Shown: positions 1 to 10,697 of the stretch, one piece after another
Position numbering within the stretch: position 1 is the first letter of the stretch
Layout: every line of letters starts with the position of its first letter
Source of the DNA: Climacium dendroides
Lineage: Eukaryota > Streptophyta > Bryopsida > Hypnales > Climaciaceae
DNA length: 64,000 bases
Assembly (NCBI GenBank): GCA_950106755.1
Contig: OX467083.1
Location: 51,102,555-51,166,554 of the forward strand
Direction of reading: 5' to 3'
The notes under the pieces: model-generated
What the model was told of the DNA's origin: nothing
What the model saw: the letters and a program-made list of their open reading frames with translations, nothing else
Databases searched by the model: none
Position numbers and translations under genes: made by a program

Positions 1-175
1 AAAGTTCCGGATTCACCGGTACCATCGGTGAGACCTCCGTAACCATAGGTTCCGAATCGCTGCTTTCCGGAACCACCAAAGTCTGCGCTGACAGGGAAGA
101 TTGAGGTGTTGGATCCGACTCCGTGGATATAAAGTACTCCATCATCTCCCTCATCGCGGCCCTAGATGTATCCAT

Positions 176-1749
176 TCATCTTACTTGCTTCAGTAAGCAT
201 TTGACAATAAGAACCCGGCTTGAGCTGGCGGCTGCATCGAGGTTAGTTTCAAACAGCCGGGCCTTGTTGATGTAGTCTGCCAGGACATCCAGAGAGCTCC
301 GGAGCTGAACTACACTTTGGTACAAGGCCGCTATCTGCCGGCGATGGTCTTCTTCTGTGAGCCAGGCTGTCTCCTTAGCGGTGCAGATGGTGCTCTCTAA
401 ATCCACACAGCGGGATTCCAAGTTCCGGACTTGGTCTCGCAACGTCCGGTTTTCTACGCGCAACGTCTCCAACTCTGTTACCAAATTCTTCCGTTCTGCT
501 ATGAGGAGGTTGTTTTGCTGCTCCGCTGCCACCAATGCATCCATCCTCCGGAAAATGGCGTTCCGGTCGGTTAGCACCATCTTCCAGCACACTCGTTTGA
601 AGGCTCCATCATAATTCTCGCAGATTTGGGTGAGATCGTTTGCTCGCCACACCAGATGCTGAGCCATCTCCTGGATGTCTTCTAGGGACGACCCTCCCAA
701 TCGCATGGTGGTCTGGTCCCTCTCCTCCGTCTCTATCATCCGGGTCCGGCCTCAGCCTAAGTGGCGACGGTGTGCGGTCGTACCGGCCTAACTAGTTGCA
801 AGGATGGTTGGACTCCCTTCGGAACAGGTCCGGTCTCCATCTTTACCTCCTGAACCTCTTCATGTGGTTCCGGTGTAGGAGGCTCCTCTGACGGACTTAC
901 CGGCGGCGTCCTATTCCGCCTTTTCCTCTTCTTTAGCGGAGAGACCGGCTCCTCTTCTTCAGTGTCCTCATCGTCCGGTCCGTCTCAAGGCGAGGGCTCC
1001 TCTCCTCCGTACTGCTGAAGTTGGACTAGGTCCTGATACGCACTCTCCTCGTTCGCCTTGAGCAGAGAGTGGTGGGCGTACAAATGAGACAAATATGCCG
1101 GAAGAGGACTCTAGCTCTTCTTTCTGGACCAGAGGGCACGCACTAAGTCTCCGACTAGCTCGTGGATGATGGCTGCCCAATCCATCATCATCTTTCTCTG
1201 GAGGCTCCCCAAGATGGTGGAGGCTACCTTCGCTACTACTCGCCGCGGCTTGGTGGGATGGAGGATAGGGTTGAGAAATGCTATCACATCCCGGTACTCC
1301 AGATTCACCAGGTCGGAAACCTGGTGACCTTCTTTCGGGTTGGCGGGTACCCGGAATTCACCCTCCATCACCTCCTGGTTCTTCTCCATGACCTTGTCCG
1401 GCGCCTCCCGGAACTTGTAGACGGCCCGCCAGGTGTTCACCGTCCACAGGTCTAGCTTCGCCCGAATGGTGGTATCCAAGATACCAGTTTCTGGACGAAG
1501 TATGTCCGAAACCAGACTCGCCTGTCGAATCCCCCACGGCACTTCTAGGAGTCCGTCACACCCCATGTTGTGGAGATGCTCCCGTAGGCGCGCCAGCCGG
1601 TCCTCCTCCATTGGAACCTCTGGAACCACCTTCATTATCGGGATGGTCCTTGGTCGAGTTGCTGGTGCCGGCACCTCATCCTCCGAATCCTCAGGCAGAT
1701 CCTTCAACTTCCGTCGGCTTGCCCTAGAAGCCATCGTGCTCAAGAACAA
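176..1749 (-). pseudogene. Retroelement-associated ORF, copy A (frame broken)
   Basis: Reading on the minus strand from ATG at 1749, a 212-residue block ends at a TAG (1111). Coding similarity continues past the stop, and a frame change leads to a second block (739-176). The N-terminal half is related to the ORF at 10195-8431: both share a GCDGLLEVPWG / GCQGLALKPWG motif, a WRAVY-F segment, a P-NPK(E/D)G segment and an ILHPTKPRRV / VLHPEKPTRV segment. The 739-176 block is heptad-rich (roughly residues 70-125, LETLRVENRTLRDQVRNLE) and should form a coiled coil. Its partner in the other copy is also coiled-coil rich. I do not recognise the family. Its position just upstream of a 3' LTR in the other copy suggests an accessory retroelement ORF lying after pol. 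The left end lies close to the window edge, so its full extent is unknown. Confidence 0.5.
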
Positions 1750-1930
1750 TCCTCACACAATCTCTCCCTAAATCTCTACTCACAAACTTTCACTCCGGTA
1801 ACCCCTACACGATCGCAACTCACACAGTCCCTCAATCTACCGGAATTCTAACAAAGCGAGGAAAACGGAATACGCCAGCGGAAGAACAAAAGAAAGAAGA
1901 TAAGTGTGCCCGCGGCCGGCTACAGTCCCC

Positions 1931-1942
1931 CTCTTATATTGG
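1931..1942 (-). promoter_or_regulatory. Possible TATA element for copy A ORF
   Basis: On the minus strand the sequence CCAATATAAGAG lies about 190 bp upstream of the ATG at 1749. The paralogous ORF in element B has a better TATA box (CTATATAAGG) at a similar distance, which is the main reason to note this one. It is a sequence match only. Confidence 0.3.
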
Positions 1943-2170
1943 CCTGATGTACGGGACAGGTTTTGGCGGCAAAACCCTATCTCTAGTACGGATCCGGTTT
2001 TCGGTTTAGGGCCGGCGTCGTCATCCGATTTTCGGAACTTTCTAGGGTTCCGGATTTTAGGTTTTTAGCCCTAATGAAATTTTTCCGGATCCGGAAATCC
2101 GGTTTTCCTAATTTGCCCTAACTTCCTAGGAGAACTCAAAAACTTTCCCTCTGAAAGAGACAATTTTTGA

Positions 2171-2968
2171 ATTTTTCCGTCTTATGCTAGTATTAGGGGT
2201 CTAGCATGTGGGATCGCATTCCCACAGACCATCCTCGTAGACTTCACTGCGAGGATAGAGCGAGTTTTGAAGGAGATCCAACAGCTATTGGCGACCATCG
2301 ATCCAAATCAGGTGATGGATTTCTCCACCTTTCCAGAACTTCCTTTTGTCTTGGGTACTCTAGAGAGACCGGTGGCGGATCGTGCAACTCGGATGGAGGG
2401 ATTGAGAGGGATACTCACACCAGCCGAGCCTTCCGCCAGCAAGATGCGAATGACGAAGTTGAATTTGAGGCCAACTTTGGAACCGGAACCTGAGTCCAAC
2501 GCGAAATCGGTTCCGGTACCACCCAAATTCTCAACTCCGGAAGTTCTCAAGTCACAAACAATGCCGAATTTGATGACCGGATCATTCAAGGTTCCGGGAC
2601 AGCAAGTCAGAGGAGACCTCATCAACCGGATCGGTGGAATGACCAATCCGGCTTGGACTAATCCGGCTTGGACTAATCCGAAAGGATTTTCATACATGCA
2701 AGAGACCATGCCAGAAAAGAGAAGCGAACCCGCAACATTGGAGGATACACCGCCAGAGAAGGAAAAGGAAGTTCAAGTCATCGAAGACTCCGAGGAGGAG
2801 AGTGCCCATTCCACTTCCGGAACTAAAGACGACAGCGATCCGTCTCCCGCAACGCGCCATATCCAGACTCGAGCTATAGCAAAGACAACGCCAACTAAAA
2901 GTACGAAAGGGACACCTACCAATCAAGCAGGTAGCCGCTCAAGGAAAGGGCGGAAGCCAAAGCATTAG
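2171..2968 (+). CDS. Retroelement 3'-end ORF, 5' truncated
   Basis: The frame is open from just after a TGA at 2168-2170 to a stop at 2966-2968, about 265 codons, with no convincing start ATG. The 5' end is probably lost at a junction near 2160. The N-terminal part (IRGLACGIAFPQT, then a short helix ERVLKEIQQLL) is followed by a low-complexity, Ser/Pro/Glu-rich and finally basic tail (SRSRKGRKPKH). An 18-bp tandem repeat encodes NPAW-TNPAW-TNPKG near residues 155-170. About 900 bp downstream an LTR-like start appears in the same orientation (3875). This is therefore probably the last ORF before the 3' LTR of a plus-strand Ty3-like element. I cannot assign it to gag, pol or env. No catalytic motif is visible. 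Confidence 0.4.
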   Translation: MFPSYASIRGLACGIAFPQTILVDFTARIERVLKEIQQLLATIDPNQVMDFSTFPELPFVLGTLERPVADRATRMEGLRGILTPAEPSASKMRMTKLNLRPTLEPEPESNAKSVPVPPKFSTPEVLKSQTMPNLMTGSFKVPGQQVRGDLINRIGGMTNPAWTNPAWTNPKGFSYMQETMPEKRSEPATLEDTPPEKEKEVQVIEDSEEESAHSTSGTKDDSDPSPATRHIQTRAIAKTTPTKSTKGTPTNQAGSRSRKGRKPKH

Positions 2969-3874
2969 AATCCGTAGGAACAGAAGTATAGGATCCGGAT
3001 TGATTTTTCGAGCATGGGCCCGGTTTCCGGAATCTTAGGCGGATAGTCAGGAAATCCGGCAATCTTGGACAGTAGTTAGTAATCTTTCCGGATATCCCGG
3101 GGTGTTCAGTGATTGGTTGTCTAGATTTCCGGGTTTCCTTTTCAAGCTTTTAGGAGTTGACTTTGGATTTTTTGTTAGTATTTTAAGGGCAGGCAAGTTA
3201 GTTGTCTGCCATTCCATCCTACTCCATTCGATCTTAGTGCTTTCACATATGTATTACGATTTCCTTTTCTTAATCTAAGTCATACTAGGGTGCCTCTAGC
3301 TGCACTTTACTTAGAGAGAATCTTTGGCTCAGTGTATACATGTATGTTATATCCTTGTACTGGAGAAAGAGAGGGGAGGGAGAGGAGGAATCCAGATCTT
3401 GAGCTACGGATCTCTTGGGGGTGGAGCTAGTCAAAAGGAATGCAAGCTGAGTAAGGGAGTGTGAGAGTTACGTGCCTTTAAATAGCCGGAACGGCGATCC
3501 GGATAAGTAGGGAGAGGTCCATGCGAGTCCAGAACCAGGAGGATTCTATGCGGAGATAAGCAACCGCCAAAGGAAAGGAACTCCCACTACTCCAGAAGGT
3601 CTACCAACCTCCCCCTTGATACATTATCTTCTCCTTGAGAATCTATTCCTTTGGGTCTATGAGTTCGGATCCGTCGTTGTAGTAAGAGAGGTGTGAGAAT
3701 TTCTTTGTGTGATCTGATTCCGGATCGGCCAATCCGGAAACTGTGAGAGAGTACTCCTCCCTCCTCCTACAATTGTGTTGTCTTGGGTGTGTTGTTAGTT
3801 AGGATTTGGATTCAGAGAGGTTAGTTATACAAGTGGTGAATCCCCACCCCTTTCTAGATCAAGGGCGGACCTTG
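2969..3874 (+). other. Retroelement 3' noncoding region
   Basis: There is no gene here. The stretch just before the LTR-like start (3830-3874) resembles the sequence preceding the minus-strand LTR at 8062, which supports a retroelement 3' untranslated region. Purine-rich runs around 3361-3400 (gagaaagagaggggaggg) are noted without assignment. Confidence 0.35.
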
Positions 3875-4054
3875 TGAGGGTAAAACAGAGGCAACAAAAA
3901 CCAGTGACGGAAGAGAGACGGAACTAAGTTCCGAAGGTGTCCAAATCCGAAACGGAATCCGGAATGTACTAAATTTCCGGAGTGAGATAGGGAAAGTGAG
4001 AGAAGGGGGATTAAGTGAGTAGTCACAATCCGGATACTTCTAATTCAATCGATA
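3875..4054 (+). repeat. LTR-like fragment, plus orientation
   Basis: It begins TGAGGGTAAAACAGAGGC. This matches the start of the minus-strand LTRs at 8062 and 41806 (TGATGGTAAAACTGAGGC), and the similarity extends through an AAACCAG segment. It appears cut off where the minus-strand protease remnant begins, so only the U3 start is supported. The exact right boundary is not visible. Confidence 0.4.
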
Positions 4055-4127
4055 TCATACTAGAAGTTCCCTGGAACGATAATTCGTGTCATCTTGCAAC
4101 AATTTGTCGTTGTAAGGATACTTACGG

Positions 4128-5228
4128 CTAACTGCGCGTACGACAGCGATCAATTGGTACATCCTTAAGGTCTTCTTTAAAGGAAATAATTCCTTTTTCC
4201 GGAATAGGTGCTGAAAAACCAACATCTCCTTCCGTCGTCTCTCGGAACTGCTCAACTCGGTATGCCGTAGTGGAGTCCAAATCCTCGAATTCGGTCCAGT
4301 TGGATGTGTATCCTTCCGGAGTACTGGTCTCTCCCAGATGTTCCTCCGGACGCCAAGGTAAGGTGACCGGAGGATCTCCGAACACAAAAGCCTTCTTCTC
4401 CCAATTAACCTTAATCTTGGCCATGTATAACCATGGCCTTCCTAGAAGCAAAGGAAACGGCCGACCCTCTCCTACCCGGATCACCAGGTAGTTGAGTGCG
4501 TAGGTGTTTCCATGAATTTGCGTGGGTAATCCGGAGAGCTTCCCTACCGGGATAACCCGCGATTGATCCGCCATCCGGAGCGTCTATTGAGTATCCTCAA
4601 AGGAGGTATACCCTAGATCGAATGCCGTACTTTCGAGGATTAAGTTCACTAAGGATCCTCCATCCACTGGTACATTCTGGATGGTACATCCATCAATCTC
4701 TACTGTCACTTCTGGAGCTCCAAAATCTTCCAACTCCGCGAAGTTGATCGCCATAGGTGGGAGTCGGATTGCTCGTCGGCGTGAGCGGATCAAAGACTCC
4801 TTCAGTTGTTTTTGATAATTAGGATTATCATGTAACAACTGGCCGATAGTAACATTGGCTTTTTGGGCCTTGATATCCTGAAGAATATTATACTCATCCA
4901 CCCGGATTCGAGAATCCGGTCTGAGTATCATCTTCGGTACAAGTACCTCTCGGACAAAGTTGTCCGGTCCTTGTGTCCAAGTAATCTCCTCTTCCACCTC
5001 TTGACTTACATCTGGGAATGGGGGAACGACTACTACCCCTTCTTCATCTTTAGCTACACCCCCCTCACTCTGAGAATCTCCGGAATGATCCGAAGGATCT
5101 GGAGTTCGGCTTGCCCCTGTTGTTCGGCAATGAAGTCGGGACTTCCTTCTTTCTTCTATACGCTTACGGGTGGAGTTTTGGGTGCTCACTTGGGCGACTT
5201 GGACCGCCCGTTCTTCCGTCAGCTCCAC
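4128..5228 (-). pseudogene. Ty3/gypsy retropepsin region (element G)
   Basis: This continues the gag frame of element G on the minus strand. An acidic linker is followed by an aspartic protease: VEIDGCTIQNVPVDGGSLVN holds the active-site D-G-G of the type seen in plant gypsy proteases. After an in-frame stop (QTLRM context, about 4584) comes the protease C-terminal half with a LLGRPWLY motif. The protein ends at 4128, and no reverse transcriptase, RNase H or integrase follows. The element is therefore truncated near 4055-4128, where an oppositely oriented LTR fragment abuts it. The stops and missing pol make this non-autonomous. Confidence 0.75.
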
Positions 5229-6211
5229 CAGACACTGTCAACGATCCGTATTTTTGATGCCCTCGGTGCTTCCGTAATTTAGCGCCGTCTTCTCACGAGG
5301 TGGCACCTCCACTTGTTTGAATGTAACCCGTGGACGTGCTAGTTCCGGACATTCCTCAACATAATGTCCATACTCACGGCAGTTTTGGCAAGGTAAGGGT
5401 AAAGGCCTGCCTTGTCCAAATCTGGAGTAGGGGCACTGATTAAGATAGTGGGACGGATCCCCACAATTAAAACAGGCCCCATACTGCTTCTCCATCAGAA
5501 CCGGTGGTCTTGAAGGCAGGGACGGTCCCCCATAAGACGTTACCGGACGTGACATGATGGTGTAACGTCTTGCCGAGTCTGCGTACTCTGGATTCGGATG
5601 ATATGGAGCTTGATAGACTGGTTGTGGGGCTCGACCCCGTCCGTATGATGGAGCAACTTGATACACTGGTACTTCCTCTGCCTCTTCCTCCTTAGGTTCC
5701 GGAAGTGTGTAGTAAACTGCTCCCTCCATGAATTGTACCTTCCAAGGTGGTAGTCGGAAACACTCATTGGGGTAGTGTCCGGCTTGTCCGCATCGTGTAC
5801 ACCAAACGTTCGCTCTTGCTGTCGGAAGAATCCGTCATTGCTTGCCACTTTCTGCCAGCTGTACTTTGATGGTAGCCAAACTCTCTTGGATTTCTCTAAT
5901 CGTTCGATTTGACTCCACTTCCGGTTCTTCTTTAACCTTTACAATAGCTCGGTTTGATACGCGTCTATAGCCTTTAGATGTCTTCTTCTTGGTTGCTGGC
6001 TGGTCCGAGTCACTGTCTTCTGACTCGGAAGATTCTTCCTCAGATCCGGAACTATCGGTCTCGGACGAGCTTGATCTCCGGCTCTTCTTCCCCTTCTTGT
6101 CTCGTCCGGTCTTGCCCTTCTTTTCCCTCCTCAGTGATTTGCGTAGAGACTACTTGGACTTCTCGTAGTGTTGGGCTGCCTCCATCACTTCTTGAAGAGT
6201 GGCCGGTCTAG
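5229..6211 (-). pseudogene. Ty3/gypsy gag, C-terminal half with zinc knuckles (element G)
   Basis: The minus-strand frame opens at 6211 with SRPATLQEVMEAAQHYE, the typical segment after the gag capsid domain. It continues through a Ser/Glu/Lys-rich linker to three CCHC knuckles: CTRCGQAGHYPNEC, CFNCGDPSHYLNQC and CQNCREYGHYVEEC. In-frame stops occur in the linker (AAG-TAG, about 6152), before the first knuckle (TGA, about 5838) and after the third (TGA, about 5236). The N-terminal half of the same gag lies 33 kb away at 40362-39645. The two join in frame (QIRQ then SRPAT) when element T1 and one ACT duplication are removed. The stops are compatible with C-to-T decay. Confidence 0.8.
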
Positions 6212-6214
6212 ACT

Positions 6215-6240
6215 AAACACAATATTCAATATTTTGAGAG
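6215..6240 (+). repeat. T1 left terminal inverted repeat
   Basis: It starts AAACACAATATTCA and ends in TGAGAG, pairing imperfectly with the right end. The ACT target duplication lies immediately outside at 6212-6214. A small hairpin (GAGAGG then CCTCTC) follows at about 6236-6255. Confidence 0.6.
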
Positions 6241-7072
6241 GTTTAGGGCCTCTCATAATAATATTTTCCATTTAGGTCCTAAAAAGTGAATTGTAATGTT
6301 AACTAGTTTAGGTGGGCAAACACTAACTTTGCTAGTTGTAATATACAATTTCCATTAAAATGAGAGTCTTTTTAGTGATGGACTGTTCAAATACATGAAG
6401 TTTGCTTTAGGGTATATGTTTTGATTTATATAAGTGAAGAGAATGACATCTTTTGAACACCAAGTTATAAGCTTCGCGGTTGGTTGTAAGGGGTTGTTCA
6501 TCTCATTGAAGCAGTCCGGGTTCAATTCCCATTGGGTTTGTATGAGCGCATGAGAGAAAAAACATGACTTGGTGCTACAAAGTGAGCTTTGCCGGCAGGA
6601 AAGTTGTAACAACCAACCGACCCCCTACCCAGAATGTGACAAGTGCTTTACATGTTAACCAAATAAATAGTGGATATATCCACTACATTTTTTTCTCCAA
6701 TAGCAATGTAATTTCAAATAAAATATATTTAGTGATACACAAATAAGAAAATGAATTAAAAAATAGAGAAAATATAGCTCAAGAATAAAAAATATATATA
6801 TATTAAAGACTATATTTAAATTCCATTGTTTTGTAAACACAAAACATACACTTGAAAACAATCATGCAGTATCAAACACTAAAATAGAATCAATCAACAG
6901 AAACCTATATCCTCTAAAAAAAACTGAAACGACTATCATCTATTATAATATTAAGGGTCCAACACTTATGCAATGAAAAACAACTTCATATAAGATGTAG
7001 AAATAAAACAATACCCTCCATATGAATGTCATAGTTAAAATGCATCCAATGTATGTACATGATTTCTCCATA
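6241..7072. other. T1 left subterminal region, no gene
   Basis: AT-rich sequence with only short, unsupported reading frames. It lies between the left terminus of T1 and the 3' end of the DUF7869-type gene. I see no motif shared with the right subterminal region beyond the terminal repeat. Confidence 0.5.
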
Positions 7073-7698
7073 TCATGTATATGAAGCCAAACTCTGGTTG
7101 ATGATTTCGATTTGAACTGTAGGGATCTTGATTCTGCATTGGCGAGTATCTCTTCTGTTTTGAGACTTCCATGCTGTAATTAAAGTGTTTGTTGTCTCCC
7201 ACGCAGGTTCTTCGGTTTCATCAACCCTCCAAAGCAAACCTCTATCACTATCCCATCCTTCATAGAAGTCTTGAACTTCTTGATTGCGTAATGTTGGCCG
7301 AAAGTATTGAATGTGCACACAGTTTGGTTTCTCGGGGTTAGAGTTTGGATCAGACAATGCTCTGGCAATCCAAACTGGTTTGCTGTCACCGTTTGCAGGG
7401 CGAACTGCAACAAAATACCCTTCGTATACATCTCGAGCCACCCTAAAGGATGGTTGTGGACAATCCCTCAAGGGCCCAACATAAGGCTCATCCTCTCCAT
7501 GCTCTTTGAGATCTTCACCATCTTCGTCTAAATGATCAGCTTCTGTTACTTGAATACGAGTAGTTGGCCAGAAACCGTCTTTTAGAGCACTAGAAGTAGG
7601 AAGTGGTTCTTGAAGAACTGCCTTTACACCACGCCAATAGCGCACCACATTCTCATAGCGCCTACGATGTTCTCCACTCACGTTTGCTCTCCACAAGT
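7073..7698 (-). pseudogene. DUF7869-type protein, C-terminal segment (T1)
   Basis: About 208 codons on the minus strand, ending at TGA 7073-7075. The segment begins LWRANVSGEHRRRYENV and contains a compact globular stretch (YFVAVRPANGDSKPVWIARAL, then VHIQYFRP and a YEGWDSDRG motif) that looks like a chromo/BAH-like reader or DNA-contact domain. That assignment is a guess. It is the continuation of the gene at 12968-10698, separated by insertion of element B. Joining the two through a single CAAGT gives NYWDDLWRANV in frame. No stop occurs within this segment. Confidence 0.7.
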
Positions 7699-8062
7699 TG
7701 TCGCAGCACAGAGTAAGCAATTTCCCTATTATTTTCACAAAAATCACTCTAGAGCATAACAAAATGACCCTAAAGATCGAACCCACGAGATCCTGTGAAG
7801 TAGCTAACCCTAACAAGGAGCTAAACCCAATTAACCCTTAAATTCTAACTTCCAGTTCTACCTCTAAAAACCGGAACATCCAAAACCAACCGGAAGACTA
7901 TGACCAAATTTTATCCTAATTCCGGTTTCACTAGTTTCCCGGTTTATTGACTAACTTCCCAACTTAGGACCCTACAACTTCCGGTCCTAAGTGTCCTCCT
8001 GGGCGGATCCGTTCCAATCCACCCTTTCGTACCGGGTTTAGTTTGCCTTTGTTTTACCATCA
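7699..8062 (-). repeat. LTR-like block of element B
   Basis: 364 bp with terminal TG and CA, nearly identical over its full length to 41442-41806. On the minus strand it starts TGATGGTAAAAC and ends GCTGCGACA. The homology between the two copies stops exactly at these ends, which defines it as an LTR-type unit. In B it lies at the 3' side in the transcriptional sense. Confidence 0.7.
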
Positions 8063-8430
8063 GAGGGTTCATCGCTTGCTTTTGAAAGTGGTAGGCCCAC
8101 CACTCCTTCCGTGACTTATAGTGGCTGAAGACCCACTCTCCAATCCACTAATCCCCTAACTAACCCGAATCCAGTTTGGTCCTCCACAACAATCCGGATG
8201 GTAATCCGGATCACAGGTCACATAAAGACCCCTTGTACGATCCTCTCATACTACAACGACCTTGATGCTGAATCCGTTTCGTACGAAGTTAGGTGGCTAC
8301 AAGTGCACCCGTCCGTTCCAACCTCTACCAATCCGGTTCATACTCTACCAATCCGGTTCATACTCTACCAATCCGGTTCCTACTCTACCAATCCGGTTCC
8401 TGCTTCTAACTCCTATTTCTCTAAAACTTC
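8063..8430. other. Element B noncoding stretch with 20-bp tandem repeat
   Basis: There is no gene. Positions 8323-8402 hold four tandem copies of a 20-bp unit (CTCTACCAATCCGGTTCATA, with small changes). The sequence next to 8062 resembles that preceding the plus-strand LTR start at 3875, as expected for a retroelement region just upstream of the 3' LTR. Confidence 0.55.
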
Positions 8431-10195
8431 CTACTCTGCCTCGCATACTCGAGATCCGATAGTAGAACTCTCGGCAGGTCTCTCCAACTGCTCAAACACC
8501 TTAGTTAGATTCCGGTTCCGTTCCCCATCCGGAGGTGGAGCCGGGCGATCTTCATCAGTTTCCGGGGAGTCTAAGTCGATCAGTTGTGGTCCGGTCGAGG
8601 GCGTCTTTTTATGTGCCCTGCTCGACTGGGGCGTCTTGTCCTTTCCCGGTTCTTGATCTGCCTCTTCCGGAAACAAGTCCGGAAGTAAAAGTTCAGAGAG
8701 CCGGACCGGAATCTCTGTCAGCTTCCGACTGCTCTCCACAATCAGGTCCGCTGTCTTCCGTGCCTTGGACAGGAGCTTCTCTATCTGCTCCTCAAAATCG
8801 GTGAAGATGTGCACCATCCTTGTTCCGGATATCTTCTTTTCCTTGTGCACCTCCTCTTCAAATAGGCGCCCCTTGGTGATCGCGGCTCCGGGTCCTCCGA
8901 GCACGTCCTTTACCTCCGCGGCCAACCTTATCATCTCCTCCGCCATCTCCCTTGTCGCGGTGGCGTTCTCGTTCAAGGCGAAAACTTCGGCTTTGAGGGT
9001 GTCCACCTCATCATGTTGTCGCTTGCTTTCCACCTTCATCTTCTGGAGTTCATCCGGATTGATGATATTCTCAGCTACCCGGTGTGGCAGCTAGCTGTCC
9101 GGTTCCACTCCAATCAAGTGCGCGGTCTCCCCAATCGTCCGCTTCTTGATTTCCCAATCCGCCCGGATTCCGCAGAGGATTCCAACCAACTCGTCGAACG
9201 GATCTCTGGTTCCCGATCCGGATGGCATATCCGGTCCGGTTAGAGCCTCCATCTTGAACGGCCGGGGGTGAACCGGAGGCGTTCCTCGATTTCGGAGTGG
9301 CGTGGTCTTCTGCCTCTTGGAAATGAACTGCGGTTCCTCCTCTTCGTCTTCCTCTTCTTCCTCCTCCTCCTTGGTTTCGTTCCCGGAATCCGCTTTCCGG
9401 TCAGACTCGGATTCACCATACTTCATGGTCCGCTCCTGGGCCTTCCAAACCCTCGTCTCCACTTCCGTCAGTAGTTCTTGTTGCTGGTAGAGGTGGTACA
9501 CGTAAGGTCACAGTGCGGTGGCCCTACTTTTCTCTACTCTTGTAGTGAGCTGGGACACCAGATCAAAGAAGATGCGTCCCCAGTCTACTTTCCGGTTTCC
9601 GCACAGTGCTCCGAAGATTGTATTACCCAAGGTGATAGTCACCCTAGTCGGCTTTTCCGGATGCAAGACCTGAACAAGGAATTGCAACAAGCGACGCTCC
9701 CGGTCATCGATACAATCCTCTACCGCGTAGCCATCCTTCGGATTCACGACGCTTCCGAACTTGCCCTGGATGTAATCATCTTTCCGACTGGCAAGCCCGA
9801 GTCGTCCCGTCCGGAATCCGTAGACGGCTCGCCACAAATCCTCGGTCCACTGAACCGGATTCCGTCTCAGGGTGTTATCGAACTCGTTCAATACGCCACC
9901 CAGAAGCTCCCTAATCATCCTTGAAACCCCAAGGTTTCAAGGCTAATCCCTGACAACCCATGGATGCTAAGTCATCTCTGAGTTCTCCTTGTTCCGGTTC
10001 CTTGGTCGGCATGACCAGAACCACTTTCCTCAGCTTCACTTTACTTGGGGGTGGGGTGCTAGAGCTTGGTCTCTTCCGGTTCAGCCGCGGCATGAGGGCG
10101 GCTCTACCTGGATTCACTCTCTGCTGACCTAACAAGGGAGTGCTCACACTCTGGTCTTCCGCTCCACTTGCAAACCAACCTCCTTGCGCGCTCAC
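8431..10195 (-). pseudogene. Retroelement-associated ORF, copy B (frame broken)
   Basis: It starts at ATG 10195 on the minus strand. Blocks 10195-9914, 9918-9511, 9507-9094 and 9090-8431 form a protein of roughly 580 residues interrupted by a frameshift near 9915 and stops at 9508 (TGA) and 9091 (TAG). It is homologous to copy A in the MGCxGL...PWG, WRAVY, NPKDG and LHPEKP segments. It also has a long acidic run (EEEEEEEDEEEE) and a helical, coiled-coil-prone C-terminus (DEVDTLKAEVFALNENA). A stop codon occurs at nearly the same place as in copy A, shortly before a (P)Y-x-x-HLY motif. The family is not recognised, and the position upstream of an LTR suggests an accessory retroelement gene. 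Confidence 0.5.
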
Positions 10196-10404
10196 ATTCT
10201 CAGCCTCTCATTGTTCCGTATCCGCTCGCGCTCAAGTCTCTCCCACTCGCACCCGGAGGCGATCTCTCCGTCTCACACCTCTCACTCACTACCGGACCCT
10301 CTCATACTCTCAACTCCTCGCCGTTGTAAATGGAAATGATGAGGTGCTAAGATAGGAAACGACAACACGTGAAAACCAAAGACCTGAAAATGGGCAAGGT
10401 CAGG

Positions 10405-10414
10405 CCTTATATAG
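10405..10414 (-). promoter_or_regulatory. TATA box upstream of copy B ORF
   Basis: On the minus strand CTATATAAGG lies about 210 bp before the ATG at 10195. It is a good match to a plant TATA box in a GC-rich setting. The leader between them is C/T-rich on the plus strand. Confidence 0.45.
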
Positions 10415-10697
10415 TCCTGACGCCCTGGACTGGTCATTATGACAGGTCGGACATCCGGTCCGATCCTTGTCATCTGGTTCTCTCCAATCCGATCAAGGAG
10501 AATCCGGTTGGAATTCCCTTCCGGTTGGAAATCCAATCCGGTCCACTTCTACCTAGAACCGGATTAGTTCCGTAAGGTTCTCTTGTGACTATTTTTTATT
10601 TATCTCCCTCCCTTTAGCTGGATCCGGATACCTGTTTCTAATTTCCGTTCCACTCAAAAGGTAAAAAAAAAAAAAATCAAAAGTATGAGTTGTCACA

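Larger units (their letters stand above)
7699..10697 (-). mobile_element. Element B, 3.0-kb retroelement-like insertion
   Basis: A 2,999-bp insertion with TG...CA termini, flanked by CAAGT duplications (7694-7698 and 10698-10702; the match can be read as 7 bp, CACAAGT). It interrupts the DUF7869-type gene of T1, whose frame is exactly restored by its removal. Going along the minus strand it contains a TATA-like promoter, a broken ORF (copy B), a noncoding stretch and a 364-bp LTR-like block at the 7699 side. The opposite end (10697) does not repeat that block, so B is not an ordinary two-LTR element. It may be a solo-ended, chimeric or LARD-like derivative. Confidence 0.7.

Noticed and set aside
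9268..9490. Plus-strand Ser/Leu-rich ORFs
   Set aside because: Antisense of the acidic Glu run in the copy B ORF.
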